Notes under the pieces: generated by a model
Told to the model about the DNA's origin: nothing
Databases searched by the model: none
The model's input: the letters and a program-made list of their open reading frames with translations, nothing else
Origin: Lentzea indica
Lineage (GTDB): Bacteria > Actinomycetota > Actinomycetes > Mycobacteriales > Pseudonocardiaceae
Reading direction: 5' to 3'
Assembly: GCF_012184385.1 (NCBI RefSeq)
Contig: NZ_VSRL01000076.1
Coordinates: 1 to 34,530, forward strand
DNA length: 34,530 nucleotides
Program-made: the position numbers and the translations under genes
In this document: piece after piece, positions 1 through 6,810 of the stretch
Layout of the letters: each line of letters opens with the position of its first letter
Position numbering within the stretch: the stretch's first letter is position 1

Positions 1-1137
1 GAGCATGCCGAGCCTGGACTCGTCGTTGCTGTACAGGCCCATCTCGTCGGCGAGACGTTCGCAGTAGAGCGCCCAGCCCTCGCCGAACACGCTGATCGGT
101 GCCTTGCGGCGGAGCAGCGGCAGGTCGTCGAGGAGCATGATCCTGGTGTTCTCGAAGTGATGGCCCGGCACCGCTTCGTGGAACGCCGTCGCCTCGGCCA
201 CGCACTTCAAGCGGGTATGTGGTTCTTTGGTGTTGACGAAGTAGGTGCCGGGCCGGCTGCCGTCGAGTGCGGCCGGCAGGTAGTGCGGCGGAGTGCTCGC
301 CGACACCGACGGCGCGGTCTCGGCGATCACGCACCGTTCGTCTGGCGTCGTTCGGAACCATTGCGGGGCAACGGCTTCAGCCCGTCGCATGGCTGCTTCG
401 GCGTCGGCGATCATCTCGTCGGCGCTGGCGTACCTGTGTCCGCCACCTCGGCGCCCGCCGAACTCGCGTTGGAGGTTCTCGATGAGCCTGAGTCCGGTGG
501 CGTGCAGCTCGTGGGGGTCGAGGTCTGCGGTCGTGTGCCTGCGGATGTCCATTCGGTACAACGCTTCGCCGTCAGGCAACCAGCACAGCCCGGCGTGCTC
601 GGTGTCGCGGCCGTGCGGCAGGACGTCGTTCGTCAGCACGTCGCGGTAGTTCCGCAGTGCCGGACGAAGTTCGTCGTGTTCTGCGATGTGACGGTCCACG
701 AGCTCGATCGTTTGCTCGACGAGGTGCCTGACCGGTGTCCGTCCCGCGGCGATGCCCGCGCGGTGCCGTTCGGCGACCGTCGCGAGGAACCCCGGCACGG
801 CGTGGTGGCTCTTCAGGTCGCCCAGAAAGTAGAGCAACTCCGGTACCGCGGACCGGATGTAGCCGCTGACACCGAACTCGATCGCCCTCGACTCGATCGT
901 CTCGCACTCCGCGCGTGCCAGGTGCCGGACGACATCCCGGGTGATGTGGTCGTCGAGGGTTTCCGGGGTTCGCCGTTCCGCTTCCCCTGCGATCTGCCGA
1001 TAGCCCCGCAGGTGTTCCTGGTCCGACTCCTCGCTGTGGTCCTGCAGCGCGCCGTCGTCCCTCAAGCCCAACAGGTTCGCCCGCAACGCGTGGTGGTCCA
1101 GCATCAGCTCGGACAGCCGCTCCGCGAGATCACGCAT
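1..1137 (-). CDS. DUF885 family metallopeptidase-like protein, copy 1 (partial, C-terminus beyond window)
   Basis: The 379 codons visible give the N-terminal two thirds of a DUF885 protein; the 3' end lies outside the window. DUF885 proteins are usually about 550 residues and are placed among zinc metallopeptidases with a HExxPGHH-type motif. Here HEAVPGHHFE and further on GEGWALYCERL are readable. The ATG at 1137 overlaps the TGA of the gene upstream (ATGCGTGA), so the two are probably translationally coupled. The protein is a clear paralogue of that neighbour (shared GRDTEHxGLCWLP, HATGLRLIE, APQWFRTTPD, GTYFVNTKEP) but lacks short stretches in the N-terminal half. Substrate is unknown; no signal peptide is visible, so a cytoplasmic role is inferred. 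Confidence 0.85.
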   Translation of the reverse strand, partial: MRDLAERLSELMLDHHALRANLLGLRDDGALQDHSEESDQEHLRGYRQIAGEAERRTPETLDDHITRDVVRHLARAECETIESRAIEFGVSGYIRSAVPELLYFLGDLKSHHAVPGFLATVAERHRAGIAAGRTPVRHLVEQTIELVDRHIAEHDELRPALRNYRDVLTNDVLPHGRDTEHAGLCWLPDGEALYRMDIRRHTTADLDPHELHATGLRLIENLQREFGGRRGGGHRYASADEMIADAEAAMRRAEAVAPQWFRTTPDERCVIAETAPSVSASTPPHYLPAALDGSRPGTYFVNTKEPHTRLKCVAEATAFHEAVPGHHFENTRIMLLDDLPLLRRKAPISVFGEGWALYCERLADEMGLYSNDESRLGML

Positions 1138-2711
1138 CGGCGATCCACTCCTCGACGACCTCGTCGAGCAGTGCGAGCGTGAGCCGGCCCTGACTGAGCA
1201 CGACCTCGTGGAAGTCGCGAACGTCTTTGCCCGCCTTCTCGGCCTTCCGCCGCAGCTCCTGGAACTTCAGCCGCCCCACCATGTACGCGAGCGCCTGACC
1301 GGGTTCGCCGAGATACCGGTCCACTTCGGACTCGATCTGCATGAGCGACAACGGGGTGTTGCCGACGAGGTAGTCGATGGCCTGTTGACGACTCCACCCC
1401 TTGGCGTGCAACCCGGTGTCGACGACGAGCCGGCCGGCGCGCATGGCGTCCATGGTGAGCATGCCGAGCCTGGACTCGTCGTTGCTGTACAGGCCCATCT
1501 CGTCGGCGAGACGTTCGCAGTAGAGCGCCCAGCCCTCGCCGAACACGCTGATCGGCGTCTTCCTGCGCACGACGGGGAGGCCCTTGAGCAGCGCCGACTT
1601 GGAGTACTCGAAGTGATGCCCCGGCACGGCCTCGTGGTACGCCGTGGCCTCGTCCTCGATCTTGAGGCGGTTCTGCGGTTCCTTGGTGTTGACGAAGTAC
1701 GTGCCGGGCCGGCTGCCGTCCTCCGCGGCCGGGAAGTAGTGGGGCGGCACGTGCGCGGGCACCGCCGGCGGTGCCTCCTTGATCGCGCACGCGGCGTCCG
1801 GTGTCGTGCGGAACCACTGGGGTGCGGCGGCTTCGGCCTTCGTGACGGCCGTGCGGGCGGCGGCGAGCATCTCCTCGGCGCTGGTGTGGCGGAAGGCAGG
1901 GTCGTTGCGGATGCGGCCGAACACGTCATCGCCGTACTGCGCGAACTCGCGCTTGAGGTCCTCAATCAACCGCAACCCGGTGGCGTGCAACTCTTCTGGG
2001 TCGATGTCCTCGGTCGTGTGGGCGCGGATCGCCTTCCGGTACACCGCGTCGCCGGTTGGGCAGCCAGCACAACCCGGAATGCTCGGTGTCGCGTCCCAGT
2101 GGCAGCGCCTCGCTTCGCAGGAAGTCGCGGTAGTTCTCAAGCGATGGCCGGACGACCTCGTCGATGACCTCGCTCGCACCGTCCACGAGGTCGAACGCGT
2201 TGAGGTTCTCAAGATGTCCGTTGATCAGTTCGATCGCCTGCTCCACCAGGTGTCTCACCGGCGTCCGACCGTGCTCGAAACCCGTGCGGTGACGAGTGAT
2301 CATCGTCGCGAGGAACCCGTCGAGCCTGCGCAGCCGCTCCAGGTACCCGGCTCGGCGTTCCGGCGTGTCGACGGGGACGCGCGGCAGGAACGCCAGAGTG
2401 CTGGGGACCGTCGTGCGAAGGTTGGTGCTGATCCCGAACTCGATCCGCCTGGCCTCGATGTCGTCGGACTGGGTGCGCACCTCGTGCAGGACGATCCCCA
2501 GGGTGATGCGGTCGGGCAACGTCTCCGGCTGGAGCCGTTCCGCGGCGTCACCGATCGCCCAGAGCCGGACCCGGTAGCGCTGATCGGCTTCCTCGCTGTG
2601 GTCGACGAGCGACTCGTGGTCGACGTCGAAGCCCATCAGGCTGGCGTCGACCGGATAGCGGTCGAGAATCGTGTCGAAGAGCCGGTCGGCGAGCGCGTTG
2701 GCTTCAGACAT
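1130..2711 (-). pseudogene. DUF885 family metallopeptidase-like protein, copy 2, with a 1-nt frame break
   Basis: Read through one frame break this is a full-length DUF885 protein of about 526 residues, with HEAVPGHHFE and GEGWALYCERL in the C-terminal half. The N-terminal frame runs from ATG 2711 (MSEANALADRLF) to GLCWLPN; the C-terminal frame resumes at GDAVYRKAIRAHTTED. In copy 1 the same place reads GLCWLPDGEALYR without a break, so one extra C at about 2054-2055 explains the shift. Coding quality is good on both sides, which favours a sequencing error or a very recent mutation over old decay. It is the upstream partner of copy 1 in a two-gene operon, divergent from the HNH lipoprotein gene 65 bp away. 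Confidence 0.85.
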
Positions 2712-2776
2712 CTGTCCCCCAGGAGTTACGCCGTTGAGCGGCCATCAGAGCCCGGTGTGGCGGGTAAGCCCTTTCC

Positions 2777-3445
2777 ATGCGGTGGCTACTGCTGATCATC
2801 CTGCTGACCGGCTGTTCCGCGATACCCCTTTCCCCGCCCGCGCAGGTCGACCGAGTGCCGGCCGGAACCCTCGACGCTGTTGCGGCGCGCACCTCTCTCG
2901 CCGCTCTGCCGTTGAACGCGCCGGGCCGGCTGGACGGGTACGTGCGCGACTGCGACAACGGTCAGGCGTGCGTGTTCGGGCAGCCGTGGTTCGACACCGA
3001 CGGCGACGGTTGCGACCAGCGCAGCCAGGTGCTGGCCCGCGACCTGACGGCCGTGGAGCGCAAGCCCGGCCGCTGCGGCGTGCAGTCGGGCACGCTCGAC
3101 GACCCCTACACCGGCTCGCGCGTCACCAGCGTGTCGAAGATCCAGATCGACCACGTGGTGCCGCTGGCGGAGATGTGGCGCAGCGGTGCGGCCGCGTGGC
3201 CCCAGGAGCGCCGGGTGGCGGCAGCGAACGACCTGCGCAACCTGATGGCGGTCTCCGGAAAGGTCAACCAGTCGAAGGGCGACAAGACACCTGACGAGTG
3301 GATGCCTCCCAACGCCGCATACACGTGCTCGTACGGGCGGATTTACGTGACGGTGAAGGCTGCCTACGGGTTGAGCGTGGCGCCGGCAGAGCGTTCGGCG
3401 CTGGAGAACGCACTCACCACCTGTGACACACCTCCTGCGACATAA
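2777..3445 (+). CDS. HNH endonuclease family lipoprotein (GmrSD C-terminal/DUF1524-like)
   Basis: This 222-residue protein starts with a lipoprotein signal (LLLIILLTGC, lipidated Cys13), so it is probably anchored outside the membrane. Residues 65-180 look like the secreted HNH nuclease family of actinobacteria: IDHVVPLAE gives the catalytic His126, and NDLRNLMAVSGKVNQSKGDK carries the conserved Asn and Lys residues, followed by PDEWMPP. Cys59, Cys65, Cys79 and Cys100 could form disulfides. The family is related to the DUF1524 domain of GmrSD but the secreted forms have no known restriction partner; nutritional or competitive DNA degradation is inference. It stands alone, divergent from the DUF885 pair. 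Confidence 0.85.
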   Translation: MRWLLLIILLTGCSAIPLSPPAQVDRVPAGTLDAVAARTSLAALPLNAPGRLDGYVRDCDNGQACVFGQPWFDTDGDGCDQRSQVLARDLTAVERKPGRCGVQSGTLDDPYTGSRVTSVSKIQIDHVVPLAEMWRSGAAAWPQERRVAAANDLRNLMAVSGKVNQSKGDKTPDEWMPPNAAYTCSYGRIYVTVKAAYGLSVAPAERSALENALTTCDTPPAT

Positions 3446-3467
3446 ACTGCGGAACAATGCCAATTGA

Positions 3468-3496
3468 TTGACAATTCAGCGTCCACCCATTTGTAC
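3468..3496 (+). promoter_or_regulatory. Possible sigma70-type promoter for the membrane protein at 3565
   Basis: A perfect TTGACA (3468-3473) is followed after 17 nt by TTGTAC (3491-3496). The patch is AT-rich for this genome and lies 70-95 nt upstream of the next start codon. The -10 match is weak, so this is a suggestion only. Confidence 0.3.
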
Positions 3497-3564
3497 CAAC
3501 TTCGATGACGACTCCGACAGGCCCGAGATACCCTGCCTAGTCAGGCGGCGGAGGGGTGGACCGG

Positions 3565-4434
3565 GTGCTCAGGTCGTTCGCGCAGTGGCTGGAGAAATTC
3601 CTCCAGGACGAAGGAGCGGTCGGGTTCATCAAGGGACTGCTCGGCCTCGTCGCGTTCGGTGCCGTGTTGTCCACCCTGTTCGGGCCGGTCGCCATTCGCA
3701 CGGCGTTCGTGATCGGCGCAATCGTCCTGGTGCTCCTGCTGCTCGTCTACCTGACGGCCCGCGTCACCAAGCTCGAGTCGGAGTCCCGCGAGTACCGGGC
3801 CCTCCTGTCCAAGTACTCGTACATGCTGATGGAACTGCAGCCCAGCCAGTTCGACATCAAGGTGTGGGACCAGGTCGCGGTCATCGCGGCCAACGGCGAC
3901 ACGCAGGAGTTCATCACGGTCAACGCCGTGATTCGCAACGCCGAGGCGAGGTTCTTCCGGCTGCGCTTCGGCCCGGGCTGGAACCAGCCCAAGTCGATCC
4001 AGAAGGAGGTCAACGCGAAAGTTCGCAGCCTCCTGGTCGACGGAAGCATGGGACCGAGCTTTCTGGTCACGTCGCATTGGAGCGCGGACGGCAAACTCGA
4101 CATGGTCTCCCACTTCCACTCGCCTGCGGAAGTGGACAGCGAAATACGCCTGAAAATGGAGTGGACCTGGCCGAAGAAATGCGTGCCACTGATGGTCAAC
4201 AAGAAGCCCGACCCGTTCACCTTCTACTTCCGGCAACCGGTCGAACGCGCGACCTACACGATCGTCCTGCCACCGGGAGTCGACGTGCACTGGGACGTGA
4301 TCGCACTCAACCGGATCCGGGACGACTTCGAGATCATCAGGAAGACCAACGCAGGACGCGTCGAGATCATGCTGGCCATCAACAACCTGCCTGCGAACCG
4401 TCGTGCCGGGATGCTGCTGGAACTTCAGAGGTAA
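3565..4434 (+). CDS. Unrecognised membrane protein with large soluble C-terminal domain
   Basis: I do not recognise the family. The protein is about 289 residues: a short amphipathic N-terminus, two hydrophobic segments at about 20-40 and 46-65 that would form a membrane hairpin, a charged linker (ARVTKLESESREY) and a mixed alpha/beta domain of about 200 residues. GTG 3565 is preferred because the GGAGGG at 3550-3555 sits 9 nt before it; the upstream in-frame GTG at 3556 touches that ribosome binding site. It is monocistronic, with a hairpin terminator directly after the stop codon. No catalytic motif is seen, so it may be a membrane-linked sensor or scaffold; that is a guess. Confidence 0.75.
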   Translation: MLRSFAQWLEKFLQDEGAVGFIKGLLGLVAFGAVLSTLFGPVAIRTAFVIGAIVLVLLLLVYLTARVTKLESESREYRALLSKYSYMLMELQPSQFDIKVWDQVAVIAANGDTQEFITVNAVIRNAEARFFRLRFGPGWNQPKSIQKEVNAKVRSLLVDGSMGPSFLVTSHWSADGKLDMVSHFHSPAEVDSEIRLKMEWTWPKKCVPLMVNKKPDPFTFYFRQPVERATYTIVLPPGVDVHWDVIALNRIRDDFEIIRKTNAGRVEIMLAINNLPANRRAGMLLELQR

Positions 4435-4437
4435 AAC

Positions 4438-4468
4438 GGCCTGCACACCACACCTGGCTGTGCAGGCC
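4438..4468. terminator. Hairpin terminator between convergent units
   Basis: A perfect 10-bp stem (GGCCTGCACA / TGTGCAGGCC) with an 11-nt loop begins 4 nt after the stop codon of the membrane protein gene. A second small GC hairpin (GCCCC-CTGC-GGGGC) follows. It can serve both the plus-strand gene and the minus-strand mini-ORF at 4501-4536. Confidence 0.65.
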
Positions 4469-4500
4469 CCCTGCGGGGCACGTAAGCCCAGGTCAGCGAC

Positions 4501-4536
4501 TCACTTGTCGCCGTTCTCGCCGCCCATGTACGACAT
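4501..4536 (-). CDS. Candidate 11-codon mini-ORF with a strong ribosome binding site
   Basis: On the minus strand a consensus AGGAGG (4547-4552) lies 10 nt before an ATG that opens MSYMGGENGDK followed by TGA. The unit is enclosed: a hairpin terminator lies about 30 nt downstream and no other gene reads this strand nearby. A Shine-Dalgarno of this quality without a longer gene is unusual. It could be a secreted or signalling peptide, a leader peptide or a chance match. I know of no homologue, and the peptide has no Cys, Ser-rich or leader-type features pointing to a modified peptide class. Confidence 0.35.
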   Translation of the reverse strand: MSYMGGENGDK

Positions 4537-4670
4537 GGTGTGCGTTCCTCCTTCTGCATACAAGGTGATGCGTGTCGGCTCACCACCGCACCAGGCGACA
4601 GTGGAGGCTCGCCGGTCCTTTGGTGGACTGATCGCACGAAGGTCGGCGATGTTAACCACCCGGACCGAAC

Positions 4671-4683
4671 TCACCTTAGGTGA
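4671..4683. repeat. Short perfect inverted repeat upstream of the mini-ORF
   Basis: TCACCTTAGGTGA is a perfect 6-bp inverted repeat around one base. It lies about 135 nt upstream of the mini-ORF at 4536 and could be a regulator binding site. No known box is matched. Confidence 0.25.
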
Positions 4684-4774
4684 CCCCTCGGAAGCGCCCG
4701 GTCACTGCGTCTTCCCCGGATACGGCCGAGCTTAGTCCGCCGTTCACACCTGGGCCTGACGAACGACTAAACAG

Positions 4775-4811
4775 CGGAAGGGCCAGGTCATCGAGTGACC
4801 TGGCCCTTCCG
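4775..4811. terminator. Strong terminator hairpin, probably the original tRNA-Thr terminator
   Basis: A perfect 16-bp stem (arms 4775-4790 and 4796-4811) encloses TCGAG. It abuts the left 51-bp repeat. Because that repeat is the displaced 3' half of the tRNA-Thr gene, this hairpin is most simply the terminator that served the tRNA before the island inserted. The right-hand repeat carries an equivalent hairpin of different sequence. Confidence 0.7.
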
Positions 4812-4862
4812 TCTCACCGAGCCGCCTATCGGAATCGAACCGATGACCTGCTCATTACGAGT
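4812..4862. repeat. Left attachment site (attL): displaced 3' half of tRNA-Thr
   Basis: These 51 bp are identical to 9681-9731 and match the 3' half of the intact tRNA-Thr(CGU) gene plus 8 bp of 3' flank. Identity ends sharply in the anticodon arm, as expected for a tyrosine-recombinase element that uses a tRNA 3' end as its attachment site. It is not a functional tRNA because the 5' half is missing. Confidence 0.85.
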
Positions 4863-5160
4863 TCCCTGGTGTTCGTGTTGAGTACTGACGGGTAGTACCA
4901 CACCGGTCTGATTGATCCTGGTCAGGCCGGTGCGGCTGCCGTTCGGTGCCGTTGTCGATCAGCTCGTTTCGGAGCGTTCGGGCACACAATGGGCACACTT
5001 TGCGAGCCCCCATCTCGTCCCCGCTGACCAGCACGGATGCCGCTCCGCAGACGGCGAACCAGAGTGCGATCCCTCGGAAGTCGATTGGGCGTGCCGTCGC
5101 TTCGACCGCGTGCAACAACGACCGGAAGACACCAGCTGCTGGTCTGACTACGGCGTCCAT
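4855..5160 (-). CDS. Possible small membrane protein ending inside the left attachment site
   Basis: A reading frame of 101 codons starts at ATG 5160, overlapping the end of the 114-aa gene by 13 nt, and stops at 4855 inside the 51-bp repeat. It has one hydrophobic segment (FRGIALWFAVCGAASVLV) and a CPLC motif just after it. Codon use is less G/C-rich at third positions than neighbouring core genes. The CPLC stretch is encoded across the repeated 12-mers proposed as integrase arm sites, so part of the sequence may be constrained for another reason. The C-terminus was probably set by the integration junction. It may equally be non-coding. Confidence 0.3.
   Translation of the reverse strand: MDAVVRPAAGVFRSLLHAVEATARPIDFRGIALWFAVCGAASVLVSGDEMGARKVCPLCARTLRNELIDNGTERQPHRPDQDQSDRCGTTRQYSTRTPGNS
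4977..5000. repeat. Left pair of 12-mers, candidate integrase arm-type sites
   Basis: TTCGGGCACACA (4977-4988) and ATGGGCACACTT (4989-5000) lie side by side about 115 bp inside the left attachment site. Exactly the same two 12-mers recur in the reverse order at 9572-9593, about 90 bp inside the right attachment site. Repeated short sites flanking both ends are what a tyrosine recombinase uses as arm-type binding sites. Confidence 0.5.
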
Positions 5161-5492
5161 AAGATCGGCCCGGTCGCCTTCACGAGCCGAGGCGCGAGCC
5201 GATCGCCAGGAGCAGGAACACTCAACAGCTCCTGAACCACGTGCGTGAGCGGACCTGTTCGCTCCCACACGATGCCGGGCGGCTCATCCCCATCGGTGCG
5301 CAACGCCATCGCGTCGTTCTCATCGCGAACCCGGACAGCGTCAATCCATCCGCCTGGCCAGACTCGGTAGCCGTCGACCTGTGTCGGCACGCCCTCGACC
5401 GCGTCGCGGTGGACGAAGGTCCAGCCCGCGTCTCTGATCGCAATGAGCGCAGCGAGCGCGGGAAACGCGCGGATCGCCGTATCGTCGCTCAT
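5148..5492 (-). CDS. Conserved-looking hypothetical protein (114 aa) coupled to TauD-like gene
   Basis: The 114-residue soluble protein starts with ATG 5492, which overlaps the stop of the dioxygenase gene as ATGA, so the two are translationally coupled. It has no signal peptide, membrane segment or metal-binding cluster. Two features stand out: a Trp/Gly-rich centre (GYRVWPGGWIDAVRV) and an acidic middle (RDENDAMALRTDGDEPPG). I do not recognise a family. Its strict coupling to the dioxygenase suggests a partner or small-substrate handling role; this is inference. Confidence 0.7.
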   Translation of the reverse strand: MSDDTAIRAFPALAALIAIRDAGWTFVHRDAVEGVPTQVDGYRVWPGGWIDAVRVRDENDAMALRTDGDEPPGIVWERTGPLTHVVQELLSVPAPGDRLAPRLVKATGPILWTP

Positions 5493-6232
5493 GCGGCATC
5501 ACTCGATGCCCGGACGCGAACACCCGTCGCCACAACCAGTTCCGGCAACGGATCGCCGTTCACGCGGTGGACCACGCGCTGCCCGGTGAACGCTCGCCGA
5601 CCATGCAACCAGCGGTGGTTGTCGAGGACGTAGCCCTGCCCAGCAGCGAGCCTGAACTCGAACGCGTGACGGTCGATCGCCGCGCGCAGCACTGGAATCC
5701 AGCGGTCGACCTCGGGCGCGAATTGAGCGAGCTCGTCGAGTCGAAGTCTGACGGCGATCCGGCCGCCGCCGTTGTCGCTGAAGATCGAACTGAGATGTCC
5801 GGCCGCGCCGCCGAACAGCACAGAGCGCGGAGTACTCAAGGCGATGAGCGCTTCGGGCTCCGACTCGGCGAGATCGTCGTACACGGCCTGGCCGTCGATG
5901 AGCACGCACTCGCCGCCGGTTGTCGCTGCTTGCGTGCAGCTCATCATCAGCAGGGCAGGTGGATGCGGAACACCAGAGCGATCGGTGTGCGGGTTGAGCG
6001 CACACGCACTGAAGCCTGCGAATCCACTGCGCACGATCGACTCGCCGAGGTCAGCGATCGTGGTGACGCCGTCTGGTCCGCTGTCCCGGTGCGGCACGAC
6101 GATGGCGAGCGATCGCGCGAGCCTCAGGAGGTCCTCAGGACCATCGAGACCGTCGACTACAGCGAGTCCCTGCTCGGCGATCAGCTCGACCAGGTTGGCG
6201 GAGTCCGCGTTGACGCGACACGGCTCGATCAT
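5489..6232 (-). CDS. TauD/TfdA-like Fe(II)/2-oxoglutarate dioxygenase
   Basis: The 247-residue protein has the metal-binding triad of the TauD/TfdA and clavaminate-synthase superfamily: His82 and Asp84 in NPHTDRSG and the distal His210 in DNHRWLHGRRAFTG, followed by an Arg (212 or 219) that would bind 2-oxoglutarate. Such enzymes hydroxylate or desaturate small molecules or amino acids using O2 and 2-oxoglutarate; the substrate here is not predictable. ATG 6232 is chosen because GGGAGG lies 8 nt upstream; an in-frame start at 6316 lacks a site. It begins a two-gene minus-strand operon inside the island, divergent from the Nudix-XRE pair. A palindrome lies between them. Confidence 0.85.
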   Translation of the reverse strand: MIEPCRVNADSANLVELIAEQGLAVVDGLDGPEDLLRLARSLAIVVPHRDSGPDGVTTIADLGESIVRSGFAGFSACALNPHTDRSGVPHPPALLMMSCTQAATTGGECVLIDGQAVYDDLAESEPEALIALSTPRSVLFGGAAGHLSSIFSDNGGGRIAVRLRLDELAQFAPEVDRWIPVLRAAIDRHAFEFRLAAGQGYVLDNHRWLHGRRAFTGQRVVHRVNGDPLPELVVATGVRVRASSDAA

Positions 6233-6270
6233 GGCGTCTACCTCCCGAAACGATTCGTCTACGGGATCAG

Positions 6271-6285
6271 CAGAACGCTGTTCTG
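6271..6285. promoter_or_regulatory. Palindromic operator candidate between divergent dioxygenase and Nudix-XRE genes
   Basis: CAGAACGCTGTTCTG is a perfect 6-bp inverted repeat with a 3-bp centre in the 161-bp divergent intergenic region. It lies 39 nt upstream of the dioxygenase start; a TTGACA on the minus strand (6313-6308) lies just beyond it. The island's own XRE regulator is the natural candidate to bind it. Confidence 0.4.
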
Positions 6286-6393
6286 TCCACCACGTCCAGT
6301 GACAGGTTGTCAACACCGCGTCGCCTCGGCATGGTGGGTTCCGGTGCTACTTTGCCGTTGAGCAGCTTGCCCGCGACCACGGAGGACACCTCG

Positions 6394-6807
6394 ATGAGCC
6401 AGCTTGCCTACCCCGTCTCGATCAAGGGCGTGGTGGTCCGCGACGGCAAGGTGCTGCTGCTGAAGAACGAGCGCGAGGAGTGGGAGCTGCCGGGCGGCCG
6501 CATCGAGCCGGGCGAGACGCCTGAAGAGTGCGTTGCCCGCGAGATCACCGAAGAGACGCAGTGGAAGGTGACGACCGGGCCGATCCTCGACACGTGGATG
6601 TACTACATCAACGTCGCCGAGAAGAACGTGTTCATCGTGACCTACGGCTGCCACCCGGACGGCGACAGCGAGCCCGTGCTTTCCCACGAGCACAAGGAAA
6701 TCGGGCTGTTCGCCGAAGACGAAGTGCCGGGCTTGAACATGCCCGAGGGCTACAAGCGCTCGATCGCGACGTGGTTCGAACGCTTGCGCGCAGACGCGGT
6801 CAGGTAA
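6394..6807 (+). CDS. Nudix hydrolase
   Basis: A 137-residue Nudix protein. The box reads G35-x5-E41-x7-R49-E50-I51-T52-E53-E54-T55-Q56-W57, so all Mg2+-binding glutamates are present, but the usual Gly near the end of the box is Gln56. Nudix enzymes hydrolyse nucleoside diphosphates linked to another moiety; the substrate cannot be told from sequence. ATG 6394 has GGAGG 8 nt upstream. Only 3 nt separate its stop from the XRE regulator start, so they form one operon. In the actinobacterial element pSAM2 a Nudix protein (Pif) confers transfer immunity; by analogy this one could act in element-host or element-element control. That is speculative. Codon use is as G/C-rich as core genes. Confidence 0.9.
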   Translation: MSQLAYPVSIKGVVVRDGKVLLLKNEREEWELPGGRIEPGETPEECVAREITEETQWKVTTGPILDTWMYYINVAEKNVFIVTYGCHPDGDSEPVLSHEHKEIGLFAEDEVPGLNMPEGYKRSIATWFERLRADAVR

Positions 6808-6810
6808 GCC

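Noticed and set aside
157..1182. 341-codon plus-strand open frame over the DUF885 genes
   Set aside because: The minus strand encodes a clear DUF885 protein with its motif; the plus-strand product has no recognisable features.
4820..4862. Second tRNA-Thr gene
   Set aside because: Only the 3' half is present; the 5' half diverges, so it is an attachment-site copy, not a tRNA.
4882..4898. Inverted repeat GTACT-n7-AGTAC near the left att site
   Set aside because: Short and imperfect in its extension; may relate to excision control but there is nothing to support it.
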